A program made the position numbers and the translations under genes. Source: Cercophora sp. LCS_1 (Eukaryota > Ascomycota > Sordariomycetes > Sordariales > Lasiosphaeriaceae). Taken from it: a stretch of DNA of 64,000 nucleotides. Below, in pieces: positions 45,821-57,427 of the stretch (the first letter of the stretch is position 1; every line of letters starts with the position of its first letter). The stretch is from NCBI GenBank assembly GCA_036250225.1, contig JAPZLL010000029.1, positions 248,001 through 312,000 on the forward strand. Reading direction: 5' to 3'. The notes beneath the pieces are model-generated. The model was not told where the DNA came from, did not search any database, and saw only the letters and a list, made by a program, of their open reading frames with translations.

Positions 45821-48800
45821 ATGAGGACCGCCGACTGGGTCAAGCTGGTCGCCTTAGGCCTGGCCTCTCCGGTTTTTGCACTTCTTGAGGAGTCCTTTGT
45901 CTCGTTTGAAGCTGTTGCGCCGTCAAGCAACCATGTCAGCATCACTAACGCCCATGTTCTAACGTCACAGGACGACTTTGTTGGGGTTCACATTGCGGCA
46001 GACAGCTTGGTCAGCGATCTTAGGCAAATCACTGGTGTTTCGCGCGATTTGCGGAAGGGCATTCCTTCGAATGTCACACGTTCCGAGACACTCGAGACAG
46101 CTATCATTGTCGGGTCCATCAACTCGACACTGATCCGGCATTTGTCTGAGCAGAATGCACTCAATGTTTCGGATATTACCGGCAAGTTTGAGACGTTCAA
46201 GACGACAGTCGTCGAAAAGCCGCTGGCGGGAGTCGGCCGGGCGCTGGTCATTGTTGGCAGCGACAAGCGAGGCACCATCTACGGCATCCACACTCTTGCC
46301 GAGCAGAGCGGACAGTCACCATGGCATTGGTTTGCTGATGTCCCAGCCAAGAAACACGCCCAGATCCACGCGCTCCCCAAGACAACAATCCATGGCGAGC
46401 CGTCAGTCCAGTACAGAGGCCTCTTTATCAACGACGAGGAACCGGCTCTCAATGTGTGGTGGGCAAAGCAACACAATGCGACAAGATATCCCCTCGACAC
46501 CGAGTTCTACGGTCATGTCTTTGATCTCCTGCTGCGACTCAAGGCCAACTATCTGTGGCCGGCCATGTGGAAGTCATTCATCCACCCGCCCGGCAATGTC
46601 TTCTTCACTGATGACCCTGGAAACCAGCAACTGGCTGATGACTACGGCATTGTCATTTCCACTGCACATCACGAGCCGATGCACCGTGCCACCAACGAGT
46701 GGAATGAGACCACGATGGGCCCATGGGATTGGTCTAAGAACAGGGCTAACATCACCAAGTTCATGGAGGAGGGCATTGCACGCGCCGGGAACAATGAGTC
46801 GTACTTTACCATCGGCCTTCGGGGACTTGGAGACGAAGCAGCCAACACGGGCAATGCAATCGAGATGTTGAAGGACGTCTTTAATGTGCAGCGAGGCATC
46901 ATCAAGAAGTACCACGGTGCCGAGGACGCAACGAACCAAGTCTGGGCTCTTTATAAGGAGGTGGCCTCGTACTATGATGCTGGACTTGATCCTCCCGAGG
47001 ATGTCACACTCTTGTTTCCGGACGACAATGCTGGCAATGTCTACAGACTTCCAACTGGCGACGAGGTCAACCGAAAAGGAGGCACCGGTGTGTACTACCA
47101 CACAGAATACGTCGGCCTGCCTCGCAGTTACAAATGGGGCAACACAAACAACATCCCCAAGATGCTCAAGGAGCTCACGCACAGCTATCTCCGCGGTGCT
47201 ACCCGCATCTGGATCGTCAACGTGGGCGACATCAAGCCGATGGAGTTGCCCCTGAGTTTCTCCATGGACCTGGCCTGGGATGTGACCAAGTTCAGTTTTG
47301 ACAAGATTCCCGCATATCTCGAGGCGTATGCAACTCGCGAGTTTGGGTCGGATCACGCCAAGGAGATTGCATCCATCCTGCTTGAGCACAGCCATCTCGT
47401 TGGTTTCCGCCGCTACGAGCTGGTGACGCCAAGCACCTACTGCCACCTCTGCGGCGAAGCCGAGCGCGTTGTTGAACGCTGGAGGTCTCTCGCAAGCCGA
47501 GCAAAGGCCCTCTACGGCAAGATCGACGCCGATACCAAGCCAGCTTTCTTCCAGCTGGTCTACCACCCCGCTGTGTCAGGGGCCCTCTACCACGCTGTCA
47601 ACATCGGTGTGGCCACCAACTACCGCTTCGCCCTGGAGCGCCGCAACTCAGCCAATGCCGTCGCCCAACAAGTTCTCGCCGACTTTGAGTCCGCCTACGA
47701 CCTTGTTGAAGAATGGGACGCCATGCTCTCAGGCAAATGGCGCGACATGATGTCGCAAGCCGTCTACGACGCCGTCGAGGAGCCCAAGATGTGGGCATCT
47801 CCGTCACGCGACATCGTGGCCAACCTCTCCTTTGTGCAAGTCCGCCAAGACATGCAATTCTCGCTCGGCAACCTGGGTCTCCGTGCCGAAGGCTCCATCT
47901 CGCCAACTGAACAAGGCCGCTGGGCCGAGTCTGTCGACGCATCCATGCCAACCACCAACTTTGCGCCTCTCCTACCTCTCACCGACCCGTACTCGCCCCC
48001 TCGCATCGTCGATCTCTTCATGCGAGGCAACCACCGCGTCCCAATAACCTGGACTCTCGACCCTCTTCCCGTTCCGTGGCTTTCCATCAGTCCATTAACG
48101 GGTACTCTATCCCGAGACAACCCCGACGCGCGCCTCACCCTCAAAATCGACTGGTCCTCCGTCCCTGAGGGATACAACAGAACCCTCGAAATCGGGATCC
48201 GCGCAACGCCCAACCCATTCCCCTACTTCGATCTCATCCGCTTACCCATCCTCAACACTCCCATCCCAGCCTCTCCCGGCCTCTTCCCCGAAACCTCTGG
48301 TCTCATCTCCATTGAAGGCCCCCACTTCGCCTCATCCTCCAACACCACACCCTCTTTCCAGAGATTCACCCATCTAGCCTCCCGCTCCGAATCAGGCTCG
48401 ATTGCGCTCCGCCCCTTTGATTCAGCCCGTACTCCGGCCGCCAAGACCGCCTCGGCCTCTTATCCAATCCACGTCACAACACCATCCAAGAACCTCTGGG
48501 CAACAGTCTACATCAACGCCGGTCTCGATACCGATCCCAAACTCAAAATGGAGTTTTCGTTGACACTGGATGATAAACCGGCCAACTGGACACGGGTGCT
48601 GGGTAATTACATCAAGAATCCGTACGCGGGGGATATACCGCCCGAGTGGCTGGATCATGTTGCTGATAATGTGTGGACGAAGCGGGTGAATTTGGGAAGT
48701 GCGGAGAAGGGAAGGCATGAGTTGGTTTGGAGGGTGAATAGCCCGGAGGTGTATTTGGAGAAGATTGTGGTTGATGTTGCGGGCAAAGGGAGGGGGGAGT

Positions 48801-48835
48801 ATTTGGGGCCACCCGAGACGTATCGGTTTGCGTGA
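45821..48835 (+). CDS. GH115 xylan alpha-1,2-glucuronidase, secreted
   Basis: One intronless exon gives 1004 aa. The signal peptide is MRTADWVKLVALGLASPVFA. The protein covers the whole GH115 architecture: an N-terminal domain with IVGSDKRGTIYGIHTLAEQS, the catalytic barrel (QYRGLFINDEEPALNVWWAK, LKANYLWPAMWKSF, ISTAHHEPMHRATNEWNE, TLLFPDDNAGNVYRLPTGDE, GGTGVYYHTEYVGLPRSYKW, ATRIWIVNVGDIKPMELPL), a helical domain, and C-terminal beta domains. GH115 enzymes remove (4-O-methyl)-glucuronic acid from internal and terminal xylose units of glucuronoxylan. Length matches family members of about 1000 aa. An intronless 3-kb gene stands out among multi-exon neighbours. Confidence 0.93.
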   Translation: MRTADWVKLVALGLASPVFALLEESFVSFEAVAPSSNHVSITNAHVLTSQDDFVGVHIAADSLVSDLRQITGVSRDLRKGIPSNVTRSETLETAIIVGSINSTLIRHLSEQNALNVSDITGKFETFKTTVVEKPLAGVGRALVIVGSDKRGTIYGIHTLAEQSGQSPWHWFADVPAKKHAQIHALPKTTIHGEPSVQYRGLFINDEEPALNVWWAKQHNATRYPLDTEFYGHVFDLLLRLKANYLWPAMWKSFIHPPGNVFFTDDPGNQQLADDYGIVISTAHHEPMHRATNEWNETTMGPWDWSKNRANITKFMEEGIARAGNNESYFTIGLRGLGDEAANTGNAIEMLKDVFNVQRGIIKKYHGAEDATNQVWALYKEVASYYDAGLDPPEDVTLLFPDDNAGNVYRLPTGDEVNRKGGTGVYYHTEYVGLPRSYKWGNTNNIPKMLKELTHSYLRGATRIWIVNVGDIKPMELPLSFSMDLAWDVTKFSFDKIPAYLEAYATREFGSDHAKEIASILLEHSHLVGFRRYELVTPSTYCHLCGEAERVVERWRSLASRAKALYGKIDADTKPAFFQLVYHPAVSGALYHAVNIGVATNYRFALERRNSANAVAQQVLADFESAYDLVEEWDAMLSGKWRDMMSQAVYDAVEEPKMWASPSRDIVANLSFVQVRQDMQFSLGNLGLRAEGSISPTEQGRWAESVDASMPTTNFAPLLPLTDPYSPPRIVDLFMRGNHRVPITWTLDPLPVPWLSISPLTGTLSRDNPDARLTLKIDWSSVPEGYNRTLEIGIRATPNPFPYFDLIRLPILNTPIPASPGLFPETSGLISIEGPHFASSSNTTPSFQRFTHLASRSESGSIALRPFDSARTPAAKTASASYPIHVTTPSKNLWATVYINAGLDTDPKLKMEFSLTLDDKPANWTRVLGNYIKNPYAGDIPPEWLDHVADNVWTKRVNLGSAEKGRHELVWRVNSPEVYLEKIVVDVAGKGRGEYLGPPETYRFA

Positions 48836-50132
48836 TGAGGTGATGGAATTGGGTTGGAGCACCCAAGTAAGGTACCTTGTCAAGTTCAATTGAGTTTTTT
48901 TTTTTTTACATTGCATTTGAGTCAATGCGCTCATGATCGTTTAGGTTTGTTCATCCGTGTGTTGTGAGGCGGTGATGAACAAACACCCACCCCCTGATTC
49001 AGGAGAACAAAACACGGAGACAAAGGAGACGGTTCGGTCCAGCGGCAGCTACACATTGCAAGCTCCACCACAGCCCGCAAGCCGAGTGCCCTCTCATCAA
49101 AAGAAAGACGAGTGAAAAAAAAAAAAAAAAGTCAATCATTGAGGCTGAATGAGGCATCCACAACTGAGCCATTCCACAAGGTACCAAAATACTGGTTTCC
49201 CTCCCTCTTTCCATCGCATCCAGACCGCAAAACCAGCTGACATCCCTCGTGACTTCACCACGGACCTCAACTCCATCGTCATATCTCAATTGTTCAAACC
49301 GCCAACAAGACTAAAATGCATCAAAATCCGCGACTGGCGCGCTTCCAAACACATTGACCATCGGAACCACGGCGCTTGACCAGCGAAGAACCACATGCTA
49401 ATAAACCACGCGGCTAAAACTGCGAACCGGCAATATAGTCCGGGAACGGGTGGCCCGTACTGTTTCCGTTTTTTTTTTTTTTTTCTCGCTTTTCGCTTTT
49501 CGCTTTGTTGCCGCTTATGCTTTGGCACCCGACCTTCCGCTTCCCGGCAAAAGGCGGCGGGTATTAGAGTTTTTTTTTTCCTTTCTGCGTTTAAACGATG
49601 CAAAGAGCGGGACACGACGTCCGATTGAGGAGCCGACGGCGAGTTCGGGACGGCGCTTTTTTTTTTTCTTCACACGTCTCATGTGAATTTGGTCGAAGTG
49701 GAGAGGCTATTTGTTGGGTGATGCCGTGTTTGCGATGTGGGTACGTCGAGGGCCAGGAGGGAGGGATGTGGGGTGGGATTATGGTGGAGATGAGGAAGGG
49801 GGAGGGAAACAAAAAGGGCGAAAATGCCCTTCAAATGTAATGCGTGTTGGCGTGTATTGGTTCGTTTTGAAGATTGTTTGTTTGTTTATGTTGTGCTCTT
49901 TGTGCAACATTGCAACATGCTCTTGGTGTTGACGCCAAGGTCAAGTCCCTACCCCTAAACGAGACCGCTGCAACAACGCCACTTGGGCACATCAAACGAC
50001 AAGACCGACAAGACCAGCCAAGAGACACGCCACGGACAAAGATTGGTGTGGTATAAGACATTACTCGCTATGCATTACTCGCCAAGTATATACAGAACAT
50101 TATGCTAGGTACAGTATTTTCCCTTCCCTTCT
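48836..50132. other. intergenic with several homopolymer tracts
   Basis: 1.3 kb between convergent GH115 and aminopeptidase genes, so two 3' ends meet here. It carries T runs near 48896-48907, 49471-49486, 49570-49580 and 49658-49668 and an A run near 49114-49130. No gene is supported. Confidence 0.6.
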
Positions 50133-51721
50133 TTACACAACAGCCAAGTGCTTGGCACCGCACGGCCCAGAGTGGTCGTGGGCATGGCCGTGAGTCGACC
50201 GCTTGGCCCACTGGATCTTGTCGCCCGTCACTCTCCTCTTGACGAGATCGACTGCCGGAAGCGAGTCCCAGCTGAGGGCGTACTTGGCAACCGAGTGGGC
50301 AATGGCCTTGGTGTTGATGAGGAAGGCCTCGAGGTTGAGGTTGTCGACCGTGTCGCCAGCCTGGTGGTAGTTGACATCATAGGCAACACCAGCCTCGCCG
50401 CCAAAGAGAGCAGCCTCCTCCTCGGTCTTGAGAGCCTCGGCGCCGGTGAAGATGCCGCCGGACGGGATACCGTTCTCGATAAAGGCGGCATAGTCGGAGC
50501 GGCCGCTGAAGGCAGTAGGGACCGAGTTAACGCCCTTGCTGGCGTAAAAGTCCTCAAAGTCCTTCTCGATAACATCGGAGCCAGCGGGGCCGGTGAGGTT
50601 GAAGGCATTTCCATCACCATCGTAGATGCCGTAGACGTAGTTGGGGGAGGCGATCTGATTGTGAGTTAGTAGTGCTTACGAGATAGGTACGAAGCGGGGG
50701 TGCATACCATGTCAAAGTTGAGATAGGCGCGGATCTTGGCGAGCTCAGTCTCGGACGTGTTGATCGACTTGACGTAGAACTCGGAGCCAAGGAGACCAAA
50801 CTCCTCGGCAGACCAGAAGCCGAAGCGCACGGCGTTCTTGACCTTGAACTTGGACAGGGCCTTGGCAACGTTGAGCACGCCAATGATGCCCGAGCCGTCG
50901 TCGTTGATACCGGGGCCGGCGGCGACCGAGTCGCTGTGGCCACCAAGAACAAGCACGTTGTCGTGGTCGCCGTCCTTGGTCTCGGCGATGACGTTGTACG
51001 TCACGCGCTCCTCTACCGTGGCATCGATGATGACGGTGCCGGTGACCTCCTCACCCGCCGTGATCTTGGCAAGGATAGCCTGGCCGTCGGCCTGGCTGAT
51101 GCCGGCAACGGGCGCGTAGGCGCCAAAAGCGGCGCCAAGAGTGCCGGCAACGACACCCTCGGCGTTGTTGTAGACGAGAGCGACGGCGGCGCCAGCGGTC
51201 TTGGCGTTGATCGACTTGGTAGCAAAGGTGCACTCGCCACGCGAGATGAGCGCAATGTTGCCGGCAACCTCAGCAGGGAAGTCCTCGACACTGCACCCGA
51301 GGTTGGCGACGGGAACAAGCGGCTTGTCCTCGGCGGTGCCGGCGGGCGAGTAGGTCATGAGCTGGCTGGTGATCTCGGCGCCGGCAACCGAGGCGGTGAC
51401 GGTACCCTCCGAGTAGATCTCGGTGAAGGGCTGCTTAACAACGTCGTAGGTGCCGAGCTTGGTCAGCGAGTCGACCAGCCAGTCAACCGTCTGGTTGTGG
51501 CCGCCCGAGCCGAAGACGCGGGTGCCCTTGTTGGCATCGGCAAAGCTCTGCAGCTTGTTGGCGCCGTCCAGAAGGTCGTCAAGCTTGATCAGGCTTTGCA
51601 GCTTGTTGGACGACACATAGGGCTTGGGGCACGGCTTCGGGCCGGCCTTGGCGGGGTCGGCGGCGCCCGTCAAGGCGGGGAGCAGCAGCGCCGCGAGCGA
51701 GATGGAGCTGGGGGTCCGCAT
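50133..51721 (-). CDS. secreted M28 aminopeptidase (aminopeptidase Y type) with PA domain
   Basis: Exons 51721-50708 and 50654-50133 give 511 aa. The signal peptide is MRTPSSISLAALLLPALTGA. A PA domain (residues about 130-230: LGCSVEDFPAEVAGNIALIS, GECTFATKS) is inserted before the M28 core. Zinc ligands and the catalytic Glu are visible in LGGHSDSVAAGPGINDDGSG, FWSAEEFGLLGS, YLNFDM and the final YHQAGDTVDN. The enzyme removes N-terminal amino acids from peptides outside the cell or in the vacuole. The C-terminus is His-rich (STHGHAHDHSGPCGAKHL). The intron falls inside the catalytic domain after NFDM. Confidence 0.93.
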
Positions 51722-53063
51722 CGTGAGACAGAAAAACGAATGACTGACGACGAGTGGTTCAATGTCGGCTCGGAGGGAGACAGTGCGCCAGTGGCAGACT
51801 GCTCGTTCCTGGGCCGGGACATCTGCTACATTTGTACTTATTGGCGAGGAAGACGAAATACTCGGCGTTGGGGGAGGATGCGCAGCTTGTCCAGGAAACT
51901 CTGGTAGCCCATGTGGTGTTTTCTGTGAGTGGAGTGCCGTCAGTAGCGCCTTCCCAACAAAATTCTACATAATATTGAAGCAGCCCTAACGGCGACTCTG
52001 ACGTGATAGGCCTCGGCGGACACCCAAGATTGCTACCGTACCTTTTTGCTCGGCCATGATCGACATGTCGACAGCCAACGGGTTCGACCTTCTCAAAGCT
52101 GCAACGCGGCGAAACCTGTCGCGTGGGCGCTAGAGTCACAAGGGCAGGCGACGAGCAACCGCACCCCTGTCAATACGGTTGACGGCATGTGCGATGGAAC
52201 CCTCACCTTCCGCAGTGGTTGGGAGAGCCCGAAATTGCGCTAGGACTTGCGCAGACCAAGCAACGTCGTCGCCGCGCGATCCACCATCGTATTCTCGCCA
52301 TCCAACCCGCCCACGCCTTGCCAGTCCCCGATGGGAAGTCTGCAAGCCCCGGTGGAGCGGCGCATCAACTTGGCCGCTTTCTGGAAGCCCGCGAGCTTCT
52401 TGTTCCAGCACCCCAACCCCGCCACCAGTGCGGGGAGATGCGCGACGGCCCTCAGTTGCGTCATTGCAGGGCATCCCCGCATTGTCGCGAACGCACGTCT
52501 TGGTACGGTGTGTTGCACACGCTCCCGAACGACTCCCACCTCCCTATCGCGGTTTAGCGGCCCAGACACGATGAACCTCGGTATCCAAGCATAAGGCGCG
52601 ATTGATATCAGCAGGAAGCCGCAATTAAACGAACGACATGATATGCAGGGCATCAATCGCACGCGTTGTAACTCGAGGTTCAGGGGCGGCGTCTGGGCAG
52701 ATTGCCAATGTCGCGTTGTCGTGTCGTCTGTTGCAAGTTTTGAGTTGCTTTCAGATGTCCGGGTCTTCCCGCAGTCGCAAGCGGCGATGGCTTGAAAGGG
52801 CGGCGCCCTACCCCGAATACGACGGACCGTTTTCACTAGCACAGCACACTGGCTGACTCGAGCAGAAGAAAAGGAAGGATAGGCAAGATCGGGTCAATGA
52901 AAATGTGTATTTATGCATGCATTTTTGTTTCGAGAGCACGAAAAGGGACTATCTACAGGTGCCACTCGCTCAATGAGACCAACCAAGTACGCGACCAAAT
53001 ATAGACACTGGTTGAAGAGGAAATGCTTGCCGGCGCCGGCTTGATGCGGAGGGCGGTCTTCGC
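51722..53063. other. intergenic
   Basis: GC-rich 1.3 kb between the aminopeptidase start and the GH7 stop. Overlapping frames on both strands near 52180-52840 have no domain; no gene is supported. Confidence 0.5.
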
Positions 53064-54537
53064 TTAGACGTTGACGGTCGAGCCGACGGGGCCGAAGCGG
53101 ATGTTGGAGTAGATGACCTTGGAGTTGGGGTAGGTGGCCTCGACCTCGGACGGGACGCCCGAGTCCTGAGGGCAGGGGCCACGCTCGGCACCGGGCTGGC
53201 CCTCCTTCTCCGGGGGGTAGATGGAATCGAGCCAGAGCATGTTGGCGTAGTGCTGCTGCGGTCAGTACCTTTCGGTCTTATCTGTGTTGGAGAGAAAACT
53301 TACATCGTCCCAGATGGACATGACCAAGACCATGGGAACACGGAGAGCGGCGTTGAGCTGGGCGAAGCCACCAACCTCTTCGAAGCGGTCACGATCGCCA
53401 AAGGCAGCAGGGGCGGCTTTGCAGAACTCGGGGGTGACGTCCGAGGAGTCGTTGGGGATGCCGTCCCACTTGGGCGGGGGCACCGTGATCTTCTTGCCGT
53501 TCTGGACGAAGAACTGGGTGAGGCGGTTGTCGCGGAACTGCGTCACGACGGTAAACTTCTTGCTGGTGTCGACAGTCATGCCCTTGCCGTAGAAGCCGGG
53601 GTTGCCCATGCGGTGAGGGTTGTAGTCGCAGCCGTTGGCATCGCAGCCACCGGCGAAGCGGTCCTCCGAGTAGGTACCGCCGCACCCGCTGGTCTCGCAG
53701 ACGTGGTACTTGTTGTCCTTGCACGCGTGCGGCGTGAAGGCATAGGCATGGGCGTTGGACTCCCAGATATCAATCTCAGCGCAGCAGCCGCCATAAGGAC
53801 CCACACCAGCATTGGCATCGTTGGAGGACGCGCGCCAGCCCTCGATGTTGGCCTTGCCACCAACAAACTTGAGATCACGAGCGCACTGGGCGTCGCAGTA
53901 CTGTCTTGTTGTTAGCGCTGTGCTGACACTGAGATGCAGATGCAGATGCAGATGCAGGTCCAGGTCCAGGTCCACTTACACCAGTGCCGTACTTGGCACC
54001 CGCCTTGTTGGCCGAGTACTTGGCCATGCCACCATCCTCCTCCATGGCGACGAAGTAGAGGGCCGAGTTGAGACCGCACTCGACGGTCGAGAGGTCGACG
54101 TCGAAGGTGAACTCGTTGTCCATGAGGGTGAACATCTGGTACTTGGTGGCGCCGTTCATCAGGTAGAAACGCGAGCCAATGTTGGTGCCGTACTCGTGCT
54201 TGGTGAGGAACTTGAGCGTGAGGGCATCGCCGCTGGCCGAGGCGCCATAGGTGGTGCCGTAGTTGGCGCCCTCAAGCTGGCACTTGGACGCGCAGTCGGT
54301 GGCGGAGCTGCAGGCATCGGTCCACTCGTTACCGTCGTAGCAGTTCTTGTTGTCGGCGTTGTGCAGCCAGCGCCAGTTGGCGTCGATGACGACCTCGGCG
54401 TTGACTGTGGTGCACTGCGCCTTGCCCGTGCACTTCTTCCACGACATCTTGGGGTGCGTCTCGGTCTGCTGTTTGCCGACCGCCTGGGCCGCCGCAAGGC
54501 CCATCAGCAGGGGCGCCGCCACGAACATGGACTTCAT
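53064..54537 (-). CDS. GH7 cellobiohydrolase, catalytic domain only
   Basis: Exons 54537-53980, 53900-53304 and 53252-53064 give 447 aa. After the signal peptide ([20 protein letters not shown]) the GH7 fold runs to the end with no linker or CBM1. The catalytic triad motif is [10 protein letters not shown] (Glu nucleophile, Asp, Glu acid/base). Family landmarks include [58 protein letters not shown] and [17 protein letters not shown]. The long tunnel-loop segments are present, so reducing-end cellobiohydrolase (Cel7A-like) is more likely than endoglucanase. Intron 1 is unusual, holding seven tandem hexamers. A TATATAAG element lies 125 bases upstream. Confidence 0.94.
53933..53974 (+). repeat. 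hexanucleotide tandem repeats in GH7 intron 1
   Basis: Four copies of GATGCA run directly into three copies of GGTCCA (42 bases). They occupy over half of the 79-base intron, starting right next to the donor site. Confidence 0.85.
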
Positions 54538-54660
54538 GGTGAAGGAGAGGGAGAGAAGATGACGCGTGGGCTGGAAGAGAGTGTGGGGGTCAAGATGATG
54601 CAGGGACTGCCTGTGAAGAGGGAGGTGGCACAGATCGGGACAGAGGCACGCGCGCCCCGT

Positions 54661-54670
54661 CTTATATATG
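54661..54670 (-). promoter_or_regulatory. TATA box of the GH7 gene
   Basis: CATATATAAG on the coding strand, 125 bases upstream of the ATG, with a GC-rich flank typical of strong cellulase promoters. Confidence 0.55.
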
Positions 54671-54697
54671 CCTTTGCTCACCACCAGCAGACATACT

Positions 54698-54728
<31 letters not shown>
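54698..54728 (+). repeat. (GACA)n microsatellite upstream of the GH7 TATA box
   Basis: Almost eight perfect GACA units lie about 30 bases further upstream of the TATA element. Confidence 0.85.
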
Positions 54729-55155
54729 GACAGATGATCTCCCGCCGCCTGGTTCCGAGCCGGCGGGGCGTCCAGATGCGGAACACTGTGGTCGCCGTGG
54801 AATTGCAAGCCGAATTCCCATACCCAAACGTGCCATTCATCAAGGCCAGCGCTCCGTGGTGGGTCGCATCCAATCGATCGGCCTGGAGTTAATCGACTTG
54901 GATGGCCGCAAAACTGCGGGGAATCTTGGCGTCGGCAGTCCTGCTGGCCAGAAGCGGCCAAGGGGCGTCTGGGGAAGCGTCCAAGAGAACAAGCATGGAA
55001 GCCGGCGGTTGGGTGGGTACCGCGTACCGGCCGCATCGGGCGCCAGCAGCGTTGGCGACGCCGGCGGAGGACCAGACGACGGGTACTGGGTACGCGGTGG
55101 CCAAGAGGGCTTGATGGCGCTGCAGGACGAGGTCGATATTGGGCGAGTATTGGCG

Positions 55156-55161
55156 GGCTAA
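55156..55161 (+). promoter_or_regulatory. GGCTAA hexamer (XlnR/XYR1-type site) upstream of GH7
   Basis: GGCTAA about 620 bases upstream of the GH7 ATG, in the context GGCTAATTGGCC. Weak alone. Confidence 0.28.
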
Positions 55162-57427
55162 TTGGCCGCCCTGGGCGCTCATGGACGGCCGTCTCAGGCA
55201 CAGGCGAGCGTGCAGTGCGATCCCCATCTTTTTTCCCGGGTCGGGGCTGATTGCAATGCGGAGGACTCGCCCCGCATCGCCAACTGCGAGGCCGTCGCTC
55301 GATGCCCCAACTCTCCCGGCGCGGTGGGTGACGGGCGTGCAATCTAGCGCAATCTACTCGGCCCCTCCCCGTAGATGCCAAGCGGGGACGGCTGTCCAGC
55401 GCGTCCCTATTGGCTCCGGATGGCTGTCAGCCTGGGTGGTGGAGGGTAGCTCGCCGGCAGTTGGCGTGTGTCGCAGCGTCTTGGCGGAATCTAAGCTGTT
55501 TCTGGGCGCAGGCGCGCCAGTGATTGGCGGAATGTAACCTGACAGTCCCAGCGGGCGAGGCCATGACTGAATAAAAAGTCATGAGCTGGGCGGCGACAGA
55601 AAGGGCCGTTGAATTTAGCCCGCATATTGTGCTCGACGGAGCTGCCGCTTCCGCCCGCTGTGGCTCCCGAATCCGGGCCCTGCCCCACCAGCGCGGGCGA
55701 TCCCCGGAACCAGCGCCGTTCGCGTCGCCGTCGGTCGCCCTCCAGCACACCGGTGCACTGCCAGCCGCCGTGCCCTCGCCGGCGGGGATCAGCCCCTGAC
55801 GAGACTGCCCATGGGCTCCGGCAGCGCACATTGACCCGGCCGAGTGCCGCAAGCGAGCCCTCGTACGTTACGCGACACCCAGCGGTGCTTGCTCGCTGCT
55901 GCCGTTCCACCACTCACGAGTGCCCACTCTCCAAGGAGGTGCCGCCTGATTGTGCGTCACACAGCGTCCCGGAGCTACACTGTCCGGGTTATGAAGACTG
56001 CCGGGTCCCGGGCCCTGTGCCGAACCCCCAAGCCAGGTCACCAGGACCCTCTTAATTGACAGGATCTGGCTGTCCAGAGTCGAGCCCCATTGGCACCGTC
56101 TTGGCTGCTTCAACTGGGACTCAGTCTTGGAACTCGCCCTTCATGAAACTCCTGTCGTCTCGTTTCTTGGTCTTGGTGGAGAAATGAGAGATTCTGATCA
56201 TCGCTTGGTGGCTTCATGTGGCAAAAGCGGAGCCAAGACATGGTCTGTCTTGGGCTTGCCACCTTTGCCAACGGTCGTGTCTTTTCGAGTCTTGCCGCCA
56301 GTGATACCCTCGTAAACTAGTCTTTGGTAATTGCCGGTCCTCATTCCGGGTTTTATGGGTTCGCGTCCAGGTCAGCTGGACAGCTGTATATGAAACAGGC
56401 CACCACGAGGTCCGAATGTCACCCAGATTTCTGGGAAGATTTGACATGGTGGTTGGTGTTGGGTCTTGTCAAATCCGTCTATCAGAGCTGGGCTCGCCAG
56501 AAGATCAGCTGATACAGCACCAATCCAGGATTGTTTCGTCGTCGCTACCTCTGGAGAAACAAGTGCGAACTAGCCGTGGTGAACATACATCTTTCTTTTC
56601 GTCTTCTAGTCAGGTTGAAGCTGTCATGAAAATTGACGTCATTGAGACCACGACTGACAACATTCCAAGCTGTAACATTTCCTTGCTGAAGAGGAACAAG
56701 CCTTATCGTGTTGCAAATCCGTTAGATCTAGCAAGTGCACAAAGATTTACAAGGTGGTGCGTCAATTCCACTACCTACCTAGATACCCGGACTAACCAGG
56801 TACCTACCTTATCCTATCGGCTTCCTTCCATTCGCCCCTTTGCTCATAAGTCTGAATTGTATTGGCGCGCTTGGTAGAGATGCTTTGCTGCGAAGAGACA
56901 AGCCTGAAGACCTTGATCGTGACCTTGGATCTTGAGAAAAGACAGTCTCGGAACTATAAAAACGATCGAAAAGTTACCACCGAACACCCCCCAACAGATA
57001 AATACCCAAACCTGCTAGTTCAAATTTGCTCCATTGAGACTTTTGGTTTGGGCCCAATGAGTCAGCCTCCAAGAGGTTGCGCACAGTTTCTATCAATAGA
57101 AGCCAGCGAGATCCAACACCATGATAGGTCAACAGCACAGCCCCCGGCTGAGCCCGACAATGCACATCTTCGGGAATACGCCCGCAAAAGCAACCGCCAC
57201 ACCAACGACTTGGTCATGAAACACGCAACGTAGATCACCTAAATAAAACATGAATCCAAGGCAGTAACTTGACCTCCAAAACCGGTCATGATTTTTTCTC
57301 GTTAACCCAGACCATCTTCCATCATCCGCATTTCACTTGTCCACGATTCAACACCAAAACTCAACACCGGATTGAGCACTGAACCATCACTGGCTCAACC
57401 AAGAACAGCTCAGTAGGAGTTATCACA

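Larger units (their letters stand above)
54538..57427. other. long divergent intergenic region
   Basis: 2.9 kb between the divergent GH7 and ZZ-finger genes. It includes the GH7 promoter, a very GC-rich middle (54900-56050) with overlapping frames that I judge non-coding, and TACCTA-type motifs at 56770-56815. No gene supported. Confidence 0.5.

Noticed and set aside
46574..47566. 330-codon frame antisense to GH115
   Set aside because: It is a shadow of the strongly biased codon usage of the GH115 gene.
50936..51907. 323-codon frame antisense to the aminopeptidase
   Set aside because: Same effect: Gly/Val/Asp-rich shadow of a GC3-rich gene.
53812..54699. 295-codon frame antisense to GH7
   Set aside because: Shadow of the GH7 exons and the intron repeat; no protein features.
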